Below are positions 1 through 12,982 of a stretch of DNA of 64,000 nt, one piece after another. Source of the DNA: Prunus persica. Its lineage: Eukaryota; Streptophyta; Magnoliopsida; Rosales; Rosaceae. The position numbers were made by a program, and so were the translations under genes. The stretch lies in assembly GCF_000346465.2 (NCBI RefSeq), contig NC_034015.1, positions 13,933,507 through 13,997,506 of the forward strand. Direction: 5' to 3'. The notes under the pieces were generated by a model, which searched no databases, was not told the origin of the DNA, and saw only the letters and a program-made list of their open reading frames with translations. The first letter of the stretch is position 1. The number at the start of each line of letters is the position of its first letter.

Positions 1-480
1 TCTACCAACAGCAATGACAACCTCCACATTTTGGAAAGAGGATGCCAATTATAGCTAGTGCAGTAACTGTTGTTGGGAAATGCTTTTTTGTTTTGCTTTT
101 GTCTGAACTGTTGGGTATTGAGAAGAACACTCTTTGCAGTCTTGCTAGTTATCCAAAACAATATTATTCATTTTGGAATTGAAACAGCTTCTCAGTATAG
201 CCAATTTGTATTAATGTCCCAGATGTATCAGTATGGATATGTTAGAATTTCAATACAGCATTCCTGCAGTCCAACAGTTGGGATTTTTTTCTTTTTCTTT
301 TCATACAAAAAATACAGACATGAATGTCACAGACACACCAAAACTTTCTCCCTCCAAGGAAAGGAAGCAAAAAGAGAGACAGAATTTAAAAATATTTTAT
401 GTAATGGCCCAAGCAACAGCCCACTAGTCATGGGCTTAAAAACCAAAAATCTATTTTTTTTTCAAGAAAAAAAAAAAGAG
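1..480. other. Left-edge intergenic stretch
   Basis: AT-rich sequence without a convincing gene. Short open frames reach stops within the first 60 bases on the plus strand, so the tail of an upstream plus-strand gene may end here, but nothing identifies it. Long T and A runs (about 285-300 and 450-480) lie before the TAF12 leader. Confidence 0.4.
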
Positions 481-621
481 TAAAAAAATCTGACACAAAG
501 AAAGCGATAAAGCTCCATAAAATTGTGCCAAATTCAGGTCCCCTATAAAAACCCCAAAACCATAATCCAAAATCTAAAGAAACACCCAAATTTCCCTCCT
601 TTCAATTCCCCACAAACTGAC

Positions 622-3600
622 ATGGACCAACAAAACTCCACCAGCTCCTCCACAACCCCAACTCCAACTCCAACTCCCTCCACCTCTCAACAACCACCCT
701 CTGAACCACCAACCCAATCCCAACCTCAACCTCCACCTCAATCTCAGCTTCCCCCACCTTCCTCAACAGCTTCTTCAACCCCAACCCCAATCCCTCCGTC
801 CCCAAACCCTAACCCTAACCCTAAACCCTCAACCCCAGTAACCCCACAACCCCAACAACCCCAACCCCAACCCCAGTCTAGGCCTCCCTCCACATTGGCT
901 CGCCCCTGGCCGCAGTCCCACTTCGCCCACTTCCCATCGCCTTCTTCTTCGGCTTCGTCTGGGCCTCCCCCTCCGCCCTCGTCCTCCGCGCCTCCCCCGC
1001 CGAGGGGCAGCATTGCCATTGGTGTTCCTGCGCACCACCCTAGCCCTTCTCCTCCTCAACCCGCTCCCTTCTCGTCCTCTTATGGCCAGCATTTTGGTGG
1101 CCTGGGCCGGGGCGGTGCCGCTGTGCCTGAACCCGTATCCAATTCCAGTGCTTCCCAGGTGACATTTTACTTCTATCAACAACTACATTACTGTTATTTG
1201 CAGAAAAAATGAAATACAAATGAGTGTGTGGTAATTATAGTGAGTATTTGACATGTTGGGTGACAAAAAAAGAACTGAAATTTGTGGTTTTGTTCTGTTG
1301 CTGTTGTGACTATATAGAGGGTTGGTTTTCTCATTTGGAATACTAGATGTATTGAATTTGTATGTTTTTCTCATATAGGTGAGACCGTCTGTGCAAGGAA
1401 TGCAAGGAATGGCGATGATGGGTTCACTCGGTTCAAGTTCTCAAATGCGGCCAGCTGGGGTTAGTGCACAACATCCACAGAGACCTGTCCAATCCTCTTT
1501 TAGACCACCATCTACCGCAAGTAGTCAGTCCCCGTCTTCCCAAGTTAGTATCTCGTTGTAACATTTACTATTTTGATTTCAATGTTCAATTTGGAGTTCA
1601 TAGGCATGTGAGTTTAGATATGTAATGTAATAGTACTCTGTCATAACTCACAAGATGAAGTTGTGTTGTCTGCCAAGGTTTTTCTGATTGCCTTTTTAGA
1701 GGAATTATTTCTTTCTAACTTCAACATACCGTTAGTGTTCGCATGCTCTCCATTTTTCAATTTGGGTCTTATGAAGAAACGATTGGACTTGCATTGTTAA
1801 GTTCATTGTTGATCAAAGGTTTTGATCATGAAACTAACAAAATATCAGAGTATTGTTTGAATTTTGTTTCCAAGAATATGAGAAACCTGGAGTATTTTAG
1901 CCTTCCTTATTGTATAAAACGGATATGCTTGGGGGTTCCATTTCTGTGTCCTGTTTTCTATTTTGGGGTTCAGTTGGATCATGCATTCATTTACTTTAGA
2001 CCTTTATATTGATTGCTGCATCTGCTCCTTACTGCTCGTTGTTGTTGGTTTGCCTTCTTCTTAAAGACTTCTGGTGTTCAAGTTTTTTTTTTCTTATTTT
2101 TTCCGAGCTTATAAGTATGCTTGCTGATTCCATTTCCTTTATGCAGAATTTCCAAGGACACAGCCTTTTACGAGTTTCTTCAGTAGGAACTCCTAGTACA
2201 TCACCAAATACATCTCAAGGTTTGCAGCCTCATACTCAGCCATGGTTGTCATCTGGGTCACAAGGGAAGCCTCCTATACCGTCCCCTTCATATAGGCAGC
2301 ATATGAGCTCACCATCCATGCAGCAAAGATCACATGTTCAGCAGCAACAGCACCATCCCCTTCCTACTGCTTCACAGCAACAGCACCATCCCCTTCCTAC
2401 AGCTCCACAGCAACAGCACCATCCCCTGCCTTCAGCTTCACAGCAAACAGCACCATCCCCCTGCCTTCAGCTTCACCGCAACAGCACCATCCCCTGCCTT
2501 CAGCGTCACAGCAACAGCACCATCCCGTGCCTTCAGCTTCACAGCAACAGCACCATCCTCTGCCTTCAGCTTCACAGCAACAGCATACATCACCGGCGCA
2601 GCAGCAACAACCTTCTTCGTCGCATCAGGGACCCGAGCATTTTGGGCAACACGTTCAACCATCAAGGATCCCACAAACAACCCCCCGTCAAATTACAAGG
2701 GTCCAGAACCTGGCAAACCAGAAGTCTTCCTCTCCTGCATCAGTACAGCCTAACACAGTCCAATCAGGGCCCCAAAATAAAAGTGCTAGTGCAGAAACGG
2801 ATGAATCTTGTAATAGAATTCTTAGCAAAAGAAGCATCCATGAGTTAGTTAACCAGGTAAGTCATGTTGGCCTTCTTTCATCATATTTTTATATTTGTAC
2901 ATGCTAGCATTAGTCCTGAAGTTTCATCAGTAGTCACTGTTAAAACTAATTTTAAAAGACATTCATTTCATGTTAGAGTGGATGCATATGTCACATTTTG
3001 TTAATGGTTCTTAAAGGAAATAGTTTCGTCCATTTAAATTTGGGTCAGAAAATTGCCTCTAGCATGTGAATTGGCAGCTCCAATATCTCCAAAATATTGT
3101 ATTATTTTTTCGCCATATATTCCACATTATATAAGAGGGAACTGCCTTCCCAACCGCTTGACTATAATATATTTTTTCTTTTCATTCAGAATACATGTGA
3201 AATTCAATTTCTTTTGTTTTTCTCTTATGTTACTAAGTTTTCTTCTTTTGGACAGATTGATCCATCTGAGAAGTTAGATCCAGAAGTTGAAGACATTCTC
3301 ATGGATATTGCAGATGAATTTGTTGAGTCTGTGAGTAATTGAGCTAATATTTTGTCTTTTTTTTTTCTTCTTGCACTTAAAGGATATCCCTGATTATTAT
3401 TCAGCATATATGCCTAAACAAATTTTGGCAATTTATTTCATGAAACTAGACCTTTTTGTATGTTGCTAACCATGGTAACTTTTTAGTTTGTTCTCACAGA
3501 TGTTTTCCCAAAAGAATCAAAAGAACATTAAGCAGTCATATTTACGTGTTGTGAGATTTTTTCTGATTTTCTCTAAGAAATTATCTGTTTAAAAGGATGT

Positions 3601-4695
3601 TGTTATTTTTATTTCATTGAGTGTTCCGTTGGTGCCAGTTCAAGAAGGAATTTGTTCTGAATTTTTTGAAATTCCCAATGTTCACATTCTCTTAATTTTT
3701 AAGTATTGACTATCTTTTCCTTTTTGGTTAAACTCGTGGGTATCCTTATGATAAAGCTTTATTTTGCTCAATTGTCTTGTTTGGTATTTGCTTGATCTCT
3801 TTCAATATACTCTATAATGATTGTGCCTTATCCACTCTATTCTTGTTTTCTAGATACTTATAATATATTTTTGTCATAATTCCTTTGTTGACGGTATGCT
3901 TTTTTCGGTGCGTAGATTACAACATTTAGTTGCTCACTAGCCAAGCATCGAAAATCAACTACGTTAGAAGCAAAAGACATACTTCTACATATTGGTTAGT
4001 TATGTGAGAGAAGCCCTTGATGATTTTCTGTTCACATTATGTACATCTAGTGCTTCATCATCTATATCTTATTTTGTTTCATACAGAAAAAAATTGGAAT
4101 ATAACTCTTCCTGGGTTTGGTGGTGATGAGATTAAGGGCTTCAGGAAACCAGTAAGCATTGATTGACTGGTTACTGTTCTGTTTAGATCGTAAAACTTAA
4201 GAACCCATGCTTATGGTTATACAAAAAAACAGTATTTTTTTAATGATTAATTAATTGATGAATTTGTTTTGTGTGATGACTTTGCAGCTCACAAACGATA
4301 TTCACAAAGAGCGTCTTTCTGTTGTAAGTCTGGCCTGTGTATTTTCCCTTCTCTATGGACATTCGTACACCTCTACACATTGTGTGTGTGTGTGTGTGAA
4401 GTTTGGGTTGGGAATTGGCTCATGCATGTTTTCTTTGCTAAACTTTGAGTGGAACTTGGGTGTTTAGATTAATGCATGATATCAACAGAAATGTGTAATA
4501 CTCGCTCGTTATATTTCTCCTGTTTTATTTTTTCTCTCCCTTATTTGACAGATAAAGAAGTCCATAGTAGCAACTGAGACAGCAAATGCTAGGAGTTCAA
4601 CTGGACAAGCCACTGGAAATGCAAAGGGTAGTCTTGTTAAAGCACCTGCCAACGTCATAAGCTCCCAAAACACCAAAATGCGTGAAGTTACTTAA
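622..4695 (+). CDS. TAF12: TFIID/SAGA subunit TAF12 (TAF12b/EER4-like), exon 3 frameshifted
   Basis: Histone-fold subunit of TFIID and SAGA that pairs with TAF4 or ADA1 in the nucleus. Exons: 622-1158, 1379-1543, 2147-2856, 3256-3330, 3916-3994, 4087-4151, 4288-4323, 4552-4695. The first ATG in the Pro-rich frame (622) is taken as start. Residues 1-470 are low-complexity: Pro/Ser/Thr-rich in exon 1, Gln/His-rich repeats in exon 3. The conserved TAF12 histone fold begins in exon 4 ([20 protein letters not shown]) and continues through [22 protein letters not shown] and [15 protein letters not shown] in exons 5-6. Two extra bases in one 33-bp repeat unit (A run 2445-2447, C run 2457-2461) shift the frame. 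Read literally, the protein ends at 2848 before the histone fold; without the two bases all eight exons join in phase to about 602 residues. Sequencing error or a real null allele are both possible. Family call is firm. Confidence 0.9.
2342..2574 (+). repeat. Seven-unit 33-bp coding tandem repeat in TAF12 exon 3
   Basis: Units start at 2342, 2375, 2408, 2441, 2476, 2509 and 2542 and encode [15 protein letters not shown] 11-residue repeats. All are 33 bp except the fourth, which is 35 bp because it has one extra A and one extra C. This unit causes the frameshift in the TAF12 gene. Confidence 0.9.
4381..4398. repeat. (TG)n microsatellite in TAF12 intron 7
   Basis: Nine TG units inside the intron between 4323 and 4552. 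Confidence 0.8.
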
Positions 4696-4732
4696 TGACC
4701 TTAACTGTTGTGAGCAGATTTATACTAAAAAG

Positions 4733-5018
4733 GTATGTCAAATATGATGCTTGTATTTGTGGTCACATATGCTAATTGCTGCTGATATTTGTGTTAAGCA
4801 TACTGCAAGTCTGCATGTTGATAGTTCAGAATTTCCTAGAGTAAATGTTGCTCTTATTTTTGAGGTTATGATGCATAGCTTGTGATGTTTGTGGAACTGT
4901 GGATATTGGATTATAGTCCGAGTCTCAATTAACCTTGGTGGTTGGTTAGCCAAAAGATTAGTTATTTCTTTTATGTTTGTGTGCCTGCACTCATTTTTTT
5001 TTTTCTCCTGTCCAACAG
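4733..5018 (+). other. Probable 3' UTR intron of TAF12
   Basis: A good donor (AAAAAG followed by GTATGT) lies 37 bases after the stop codon, and a polypyrimidine tract with CAACAG ends at 5018. No coding frame crosses it. It would be an intron in the 3' UTR; this is inference from splice motifs only. Confidence 0.4.
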
Positions 5019-5109
5019 TTGGTAGGTCACTGGCATCGCGGAGTTCTTTCGTCTGGTGCATGTGGCCAAATTTTGCAGTAGAAAGTCTTACAGTTGAATC
5101 GGAGTAATC

Positions 5110-6516
5110 CTAGTGGGCCAAAGTTTTCCCCGGGGGTTTAAGGAGCTAGAAGTCTTCCTTCGGGTTACATCAGTGAAGTTGAAAGTATAAGTTCCACCAA
5201 AACAAATGGATTAATCCTGACCCTTTTGGCTCACCAAATTGTATAGCTCCGTCGACCAGTTGTATGGCAAAAATTTTAAACACGTCTGTAAATGGGGCCA
5301 TACATAGCAATGTTGTTTGTGTTTTGCTTTGGCTGTAAATGGGCAAATCAGAGTTTTGTATCTATTTATTTATCCATCTTTACCAATATTACCATGCATC
5401 ATACACCGAAATCTGAAGCGATTAGAAACTATCAAATTCCAAAAACCCTTTTGGTGTTTTTATGGTAAATTTGCTCTTAATATTCGAGGGCATGCAACCA
5501 GCAGGATAATAAGATAAGCTTTAAGCAAACCCACCACATGTTGTGGTTGGTGATGTGTCCAAAGTGGCCACTTTCTGTTGATTCAAGATTTGATTTTGGT
5601 TTTGGTCTTTGTTTTACATGAATTATTCTCACTCAGTTGGTGTACGATCAAATTATGTATGCTCATGAGGGAAGAAAAGTAGCTTTACCATAATATAACA
5701 TGTGTGACCACATGCTTTTGTCTTAACATAAAACAATTAAATATTGTGAACCTCTGCTGATTGTGTGGGATGTCACTCAGACGTGCAATTCCTGCCCACA
5801 TGTCTATTGCCGTGTTTTGAACGTGAATTTGAGATTCGAACTTGAGTGCAAAATCAATTGACTTAACTTAATTTACGTCACCATCATGTTGGTGTGGTGT
5901 TTGTAAACTAGTGGAAAACAATAATTTCTCATGCGTTCCATAATTTAAGGTTGAGTTAGAGTATTAAAGAAAAGTGGTTCTCATCTCATAATTTTGTCAT
6001 GGTGAATGGTGAGGTCGTCACCTAATGCTCTGCTCAATTGTAAAACTGGTGTCATCAGATTGTTCAATTCATTTTTTTTATGCTGGTTGGGATAAAATAT
6101 ACTTTTGATTTTGTCCAACGAATAAATTCTAATTATAATATGGACCAAGAGTCGATCTACACATATAATTAAAGGCTGTAAAATGTTAACCTTTCCCAAA
6201 TTAATTCTCTATCATTTTAAATCAGGATTGCATTCTGATGTGTAATCCAAATTTGACTTTATAAAGTTCTTTAAAAAATGGTTTATTACTAACTAATATT
6301 AATTAATTTTCTGATCACAGTTCTTATTAGAAATAATTAATAATCAAGGAGGATAAGAATAATTATATTTTCATAATAAAATAACCAATCCAATTCACGT
6401 GGTTGCGTGGAATCATAAATAATGCATGTCAAAATCAGACAACTAACCACAATCCCTTTCAATTGGTACTTGGCTTTAGAAATTAAGCAGGATCGAATGT
6501 TAGGTTAAGATGTAAA

Positions 6517-6548
<32 letters not shown>

Positions 6549-7440
6549 GACTAATCCCAAAAAGGGTAGGAGTAGGTAATATTAACTTTTCATGCATTTA
6601 CAATTACTATTTTTAGTTACGGTTGACAACACTAAACTTGCTTAAGACAACTTGAGCATTTATCTATTGATGAATATCATAAGCAATGAATAACATACTC
6701 TAAAAACAAGAGTGCTCAAGCGAGAATCGGTTAATAAGTTAATATGATGCTAACCACTCATTTTTAATCCACATAACTGTATCATTTAAAAAGCATTCAA
6801 ACGATTCATTATTTAGAATCATCATTCATAAATCTGTCTTACAAAAGTCAACAAAATAGACCAAACCAAATAGTAAAAGTTTGTATATTATTATCTTATC
6901 CGACTATCCGAGTGTGTTGCATTTAACAACGTAGTGTGATTATAACCACCATTAGAATAAACTCAACCAATCCAAGTAGTAAGCCTAAGTTTTTGTAATT
7001 TTCATTTGTTTCTTGTATTGGATAAGCCTTACCCAAGTCAGAAGCCTAATTATATCCTTTCAATTTTCGCCCCCCAGGAAGAATATTCTGTTGAGCTGGG
7101 GATGTTCACCATTGCAATTTACAATGAAAACAGAAAATAAAATAAATTAGTTAATTGAAAAAAGCAAAGAGACGGGACAAGATTCAGATCCATTTGGAAT
7201 ACCCCCCCACGTTTCGGTTTCTAATTGGTCCGGACTCAACAAGTCCCACTTCTTCATCTTCGGGCACCTAACAAAAGCAACAAATATATATTACTCGCCG
7301 AGAGGCCTCGCGGTAGCTGATCTTCGCATCGCTTTCTTCGTCCCTTCGGATCGGACGAAACCCCAATTTCGATTATAATATTTCATGCTATGTGTGTATG
7401 TATATGTTGATGTATAATATATAATATACACGCGCATATA
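5110..7440. other. Intergenic region between TAF12 and URH1
   Basis: AT-rich, no supported gene. It holds the probable TAF12 3' end and, at 6517-6542, an (AT)n run. No long repeat with target duplications was seen. Confidence 0.6.
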
Positions 7441-7449
7441 CATACACAT

Positions 7450-7459
7450 TATATAAATA
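7450..7459 (+). promoter_or_regulatory. TATA box of the nucleoside hydrolase gene
   Basis: TATATAAATA lies 78-87 bases upstream of the ATG at 7537 and is followed by a pyrimidine-rich stretch (TTCTCTCTCTACC) suitable for the transcription start near 7480. Confidence 0.6.
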
Positions 7460-7536
7460 CTCTGTCCTCTGATTCTTCTCTCTCTACCTTCTGCGACCTA
7501 ATCTTTCTGAGATCGGAGGCGTTTTTGGGGAGCACG

Positions 7537-10495
7537 ATGACGAATACACACGGTGTGGTGCTCGATGGCGAAAGAGACGGCGTTTTGGACTGCCAGCTGA
7601 AGCGTGAGAAGCTCATTATTGATACTGACCCTGGAATTGGTGAGTTTTTCCGTTTCATTTCGCTCGTCTTTGCTGTTTTTTGTGTTCCTATTCCTGCTTC
7701 TATCCTCTGTTTGGTTGCTGAGAAAGTGTGGGAAAAAGGAAAGAGGATGTGATTGAAAATTTTGATTTTTATGTGTTTAATGTTATGAGTCGTGGAAAGT
7801 GAGCAACTTGCCTCAGCTAAGAACGGTTAGGCACTTTTGCTACATTTGCAGCAGACAAAAGGAGTTTTCCATTTTTGATGTGTTTCTTTATCGAATGTTT
7901 AATTGTTTGTATGTGAAACAGTGATATTGACGTTGTGGGAATCTTTAGCAAATAAAGTAATTGCATTGTGGAATTATTTGTTGGTGTTTTCAACTATTTC
8001 ACCTGGCTGGGAACTGGAAATTGATTAGAAGCAAAGGAAAGGATGGTTGTTTTTTTCTTCTTCTCTTATTCGCATGCTTTATTAATGAGTGAAGTTTGAA
8101 AAAGAAAGGGGATGAAATATTGTTTTTGGGTGTCAATTATGTTTTAATCGGAATAGCTGATAAATTTTACAGTGCTATTTGGTTAAACAATTTGCTTTCT
8201 GCGCTTCTAATGATGAGTTTTGAATCTTTCTTTTTCTTTTTCTTTTTAAATATTAAAGTATGTCTAGTTCCTGCAAAAGTGTTTCGAGAGCATCTGCTAT
8301 AACATTTGAAAAGGCAAGAAAAACTTAGAGAGAAAGGGAAGGGGGGAGGTGTTGGCGGCAGTGTTGAGAAGTTTATTTGCTGTTATTCTCAATGTATTAC
8401 TATGCACTCTAATGAATCAGTGAGGTTGCAGAAAATTTTGTAATTCCTGCATAAAATTGGATCCAAATAACATTTCTGAAGTTGGATAAAATGATATTGG
8501 AAAACCTTCGGGTTATGGATATATAGATACTGGTTTATGAACAGCTTGTAATGACTTATTTTTCTCTGTTCTGTTCTCGACATGTTCCATGTGTGATGTT
8601 TCTATTGGTAATAAACAGATGATACCATAGCTATCTTAATGGCATTTCAAACTCCAGAGTTGGAAGTCTTGGGGTTGACAACAATATTTGGTAATGTTAC
8701 CACAGAAGATGCCACTCGCAATGCCTTGCTTCTGGTATGTACTTGTATCAGTTGATTTCCGTCTTCTTGTAGACTGAGCCTTTTTAATGTCTTTGGGCCT
8801 GTCTTGTCTAGTGTCTATCCTTTTTTTCCCTTCATTTTTTTAGTGTGTTCATGATCAATTAGTATTTTGAATGTGCAAAAGGATAGTGTGAGATCGCAGG
8901 GCATCCAAGTTTGCCTGTGGCGGAGGGAAGCCCTGAGCCTTTGAAGGTAATATTTTGATATACATTTCATCATTTAAGTACCCTTCACCTCCTCCCAATG
9001 CCTCCGTTAGTTTCCTAATCGAACTTACTTTATTTAGTTTATCGTAACTATGTTTCATTCTTGAAAAAAGGGTGGAAGGCCACGTGTTGCTGACTTTATA
9101 CATGGTTCTGATGGATTGGGGAACATATTTCTACCTCCTCCAGAAAGAAAGCAAATTGAAAAGAGTGCTTCTGAATTTTTAGTTGATATGGTCTCCGAAT
9201 ATCCTGGAGAAGTATCTATACTTGCCCTTGGTCCCTTGACAAACTTAGCACTGGTAAGTTGAAGTATCATTTTTCCGTTTTTGTGTTTGCCTTGAGCTTC
9301 TGAATTCTTATTAGCCTTCCCTAATATGTGCATCGTTCCTTGCTTAGGCAATCAAAAGAGATTCTTCCTTTGCGAAAAAGGTCAAGAGGGTGGTCGTACT
9401 TGGTGGTGCTTTCTTTGCACTGGGAAATGTAAATCCTGCTGCGGAAGCAAATGTAAGGGCCACCTCTTTCTGCCACAATGATCCTAATTATAGGCAGTAG
9501 TCACAAAACTTAGATAACGGATCGCCATATTATATTATGTTTTATCGCGACGAAAACATTTTCTTGAAAATTTTCTTGGGATTTGTTTCCATCCCTGTGG
9601 CCTACTTTCAGCTCTTGTACTTGTATAACTGCAGTTAGTTGTTGCTAACACTGTTCTCTCATTTCCCTTTTCTGAAGGGAAAGAATGTTATTGCACTAAA
9701 AGTAGCGAGTATAATATTAAAATGTTCCATCATCTCAACGAATTGTACATGATGACACCAGTCTCTGACTTGCAGATTTATGGAGACCCGGAAGCAGCAG
9801 ATGTTGTGTTTACATCTGGGGCAAACATTACTGTTGTTGGAATAAATATTACAACCCAAGTTCAATTTACAGGTGGAATACCAGTTTATAGTTTGTTTAA
9901 CTTTTCAACCATCATCTTGTACTGTTTTAAGGGAAGTATTTCGGTTTCAGATGATGACCTCCTTCAACTGCGTCAATCTAAAGGAAAGCATGCTCAGCTG
10001 ATAAGCGACACGTGCAAATTCTACAGAGATTGGCATGTTAAATCTGATGGTGTTCATGGTAACTTATTTATGCAATAACCCCAACACTTAGTTCAATAGT
10101 TTTTATTTTCTTTCATTTCGTGTCTGATACAATACAATACATCTCAATGGCTCTCTGACATTGTTTCAGGGATTTTCCTTCATGACCCGGTCAGTTTTGT
10201 AGCACTAGTCCGTCCTGATCTCTTTACATACAAGAAGGGGGTTGTGAGGGTTGAAACTCAGGGCATCTGTGTTGGGCACACACTGATGGATCAAGGACTT
10301 AAAAAGTATGAGCCGATTATTATACTCTTGTGAAAATCCTATTTCTGTTAGATGCCATTTTGATAATTGTGTTTGCTCTATTACAGTTGGAATTCAAGCA
10401 ATCCATGGACAGGCTATTCCCCTGTTGAAGTTGCTTGGACAGTGAAAGTGGATGAAGTCCTCGATTATATAAGAAGTCGATTGATAAAATCATGA
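7537..10495 (+). CDS. URH1: Uridine/inosine nucleoside N-ribohydrolase (URH1-like)
   Basis: Hydrolyses the N-glycosidic bond of uridine and related nucleosides in cytosolic nucleoside salvage and catabolism. Exons: 7537-7639, 8619-8734, 8887-8946, 9071-9253, 9348-9452, 9776-9872, 9951-10058, 10170-10305, 10387-10495; all junctions keep frame and give 338 residues, the usual plant URH length. The signature Asp cluster DTDPGIDD (about residues 29-36, split by intron 1) binds Ca2+ and ribose. Further family motifs are HGSDGLG in exon 4, NPAAEAN in exon 5, IYGDPEAADVVF in exon 6 and the metal/ribose-binding HDPVSF in exon 8. The start is the first ATG after the TATA box. Nothing appears broken. 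The specific assignment to URH1 rather than URH2 rests on remembered C-terminal similarity. Confidence 0.92.
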
Positions 10496-11033
10496 AAGCT
10501 GTGGGATTATGTAACTGCAATCCAAATGTCAATAAAAAGACAAATTGTAAAATGAAAGTTGGGTTGCTTCTTGTTACCGACGAAAATCGCTTCATGGATT
10601 TTCTTTCCTTCTTAGAGGTAGTAAAGAGCGAGCTCGCCTGTGCAACCTTCCCCTTCAATATCCAGAACTTGTAAAACATTTGCAAAATATTGTCCAATTA
10701 GCTGTTAATGAAAGTTGTCAACATGTTGGAACTTTTGTGCAATCAGATTCTTGAGCCATTTGGTTTTCCGCACATGATGTGATGGTTGACGTGTAAATTA
10801 AGAGTTGGTCATAATGATCGATATGATAAACACATATCAATCGATTAGAAAATATGGTTCCTTGAACAATTTGGTTTCCCCATCGGTTGAATATATATAT
10901 TTTACTCAACCACTTGGCTGACGTACAATTACTCTGTTTCTTCTCAAGCAAACTTTCCAAAGCTTTTTTCTTCGATACTTTGAACCTTAAGAAATCTAAC
11001 GCCAGTCCATTCCTGTCTATGTGACTGCCCAAC

Positions 11034-11195
11034 TGCTAAAATATAAATATGGTTTGAATATTTTGGGTTGATTTTATTCTTCTTCATAAGGAGATATATA
11101 GGAGTTTGCATGAGAGTTTTATAAGGAATTAGACACAGTAAAGAATTAGGAAAGTATCTCCTAATTGTACAATGATTTATCACTTATATAAGAAT
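11034..11195 (-). repeat. TE1 3' LTR
   Basis: Matches 12983-13147 along its length, both beginning TGCTAAAATATAAATAT on the plus strand. It is next to the integrase C-terminal remnant. Confidence 0.75.
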
Positions 11196-12676
11196 TGGAG
11201 CAGTGGTGGATTCTCAATTCTCCTCATGGCTGTTGAAAAATATAAGTCATGTTCTCGAAACACAACATTTATAGAGGTGAAGACCTTCTGACTAGGAGGA
11301 TGATAACATCGGTATCCTTTTTGATGGGGTGCATAGCCAATGAAAACACATTTTTCGGCTCGGGGATCCAATTTACTTCGTTGGTGATCATGTAAGTGAA
11401 AAAATACAACACAACCAAAAATTCGGGGTTCCAGGTTTGAGGTGAGAGGTGTTTGGATATGGTGGTGAAGTGTTTGAAGTGGTGTTTGAAAATTTAGGAT
11501 ACTAGAGGGAATCTGATTGATAAGGTATGCTGCAGAGACGACTGCTTCACCCTAAAAGAATCGTGGCATATTGGCACCAAAGAGAAAGCACGAACGACTT
11601 CCAATAAGTGTCTGTTCTTTTTTTTAGCCACCCCATTCTGTTGGGGAGTGTAAGGGCATAAGCGTTGATGTATGATGTTATGATCTTGTAAGAACTCGTT
11701 AAGATCTTGGTTGAGAAATTCTCCGCCATTGTCAGAACGAAGAACCTGAATTCTTGCATGAAACTAAGTCTTCATCATTTGATAAAACTGTTGAAACCTG
11801 GAACTGACTTTTCCTTTAGTTTTGATTAGGGAAACCCAAGTCATGCGTATGCAATCATCTAGAAAAGTGACAAACCATCGCGCCCTTGCCGAAGTGGCAA
11901 TTTTAGCGGGTTCCCAAACATCATAATGAACAAGGAAAAACGGAACCAAACTCTTATTTTGAACTTAATGGGAACGGGGCACAATGACTCTTAGCCAATT
12001 TAGCCAATTCACACGTATCACACTAGAAGCTAGAAACATCAAAATTGGAAAATAATGATGGAAACAACTTCTTAAGATAACCGAACGAGGCATGCCAAGA
12101 CGTTTATGCCATAACCAAATTTTGTCTCTCTCCCCCTCAGAACGAGTTCCACTAGTTCTGAAAGCTTGACCAACCTTGACCTCATTATCCGGTACCCAGT
12201 CCAAGTAGTAGAGTTTGCCCCGTCGAGTACCACAACCAATCGTCTTTCCTGTGAGGATGTCCTGAAAAACACAATAATTCGGCCAAAATGTTACGGTACA
12301 TCCCAAAGTAGTAGTAAGTTGTGCAACAGATAACAAGTTATGGTCTAAAGATGGAACAAGTAATACAGAATCCAGATGTAGGGAAGTAGAGAGATATAGA
12401 GAACCCTCCCCAACCACATGGGAGGGGGTACCATAAGCATTAGACACTGCCGACAGAGTGGATGATTTGCGACTAATAGGTTGGCTACGATCAAAAGTCA
12501 TGTGATTCGTAGCACCCGAGTCGATAATCCATTGGGGACTTTTGAGATGACGTATGAAAAGTAGAACCTTTAGTGGTGGCGATAGAAGCATGAGTCCAAG
12601 TAGCTGGGTCAGCAGGATTGACTACATGCTTCTTTGACTCTGCAATAAGTGGGAGAATCGTAGGGGTTCTTGACAT
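11196..12676 (-). pseudogene. TE1 pol remnant: protease, pre-integrase, integrase
   Basis: Read right to left: the protease motif WIIDSGATNHM near 12545-12510, then a pre-integrase segment (LWHKRLGMPR near 12100), then integrase pieces HYDVWEPAK (near 11925), LRSDNGGEF (near 11730), PQQNGVA and a C-terminal CVFIGYAPHQKGYRC near 11330. Several frame changes and stops separate these blocks. No gag zinc knuckle, YVDD reverse-transcriptase motif or RNase H block remains. Non-functional relic. Confidence 0.8.
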
Positions 12677-12970
12677 TGCAATGGAAGTAAGATGTGATAT
12701 GAGAATGGGACAAATTGTGATTTGATGAATTTGATGTATGAATTTGATGCAAGAATTGGATTTGAGAAGTATGTGTATAAGATTTGAGAGTATGTGTTTG
12801 GGATTTTGATAAGAGGATTTTTTTTTTAAAAAAAAATTTATTTATTTAGATTGATAAGAGGATTTGAGGGATTTGGATTTGGGAAAAAAATATGAGGAAT
12901 TTGATTTAGGGGTTTGGATTTGAATATGAGAAATTTGAGATAAGGGTTTAGAGACAACATATGATCGATT

Positions 12971-12982
12971 GCTCTGATACCA
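12971..12982 (-). other. TE1 primer binding site (initiator tRNA-Met)
   Basis: The minus strand reads TGGTATCAGAGC directly inside the 5' LTR, the canonical plant copia primer site. Confidence 0.8.

Noticed and set aside
602..1182. Long antisense open frames opposite TAF12 exon 1
   Set aside because: They are Gly/Glu/Val or Arg/Gly-rich mirror images of the Pro/Ser-rich sense coding sequence, without domains.
7294..7372. GC-rich patch upstream of URH1 considered as a tRNA or snRNA gene
   Set aside because: No cloverleaf, box A or box B could be found.
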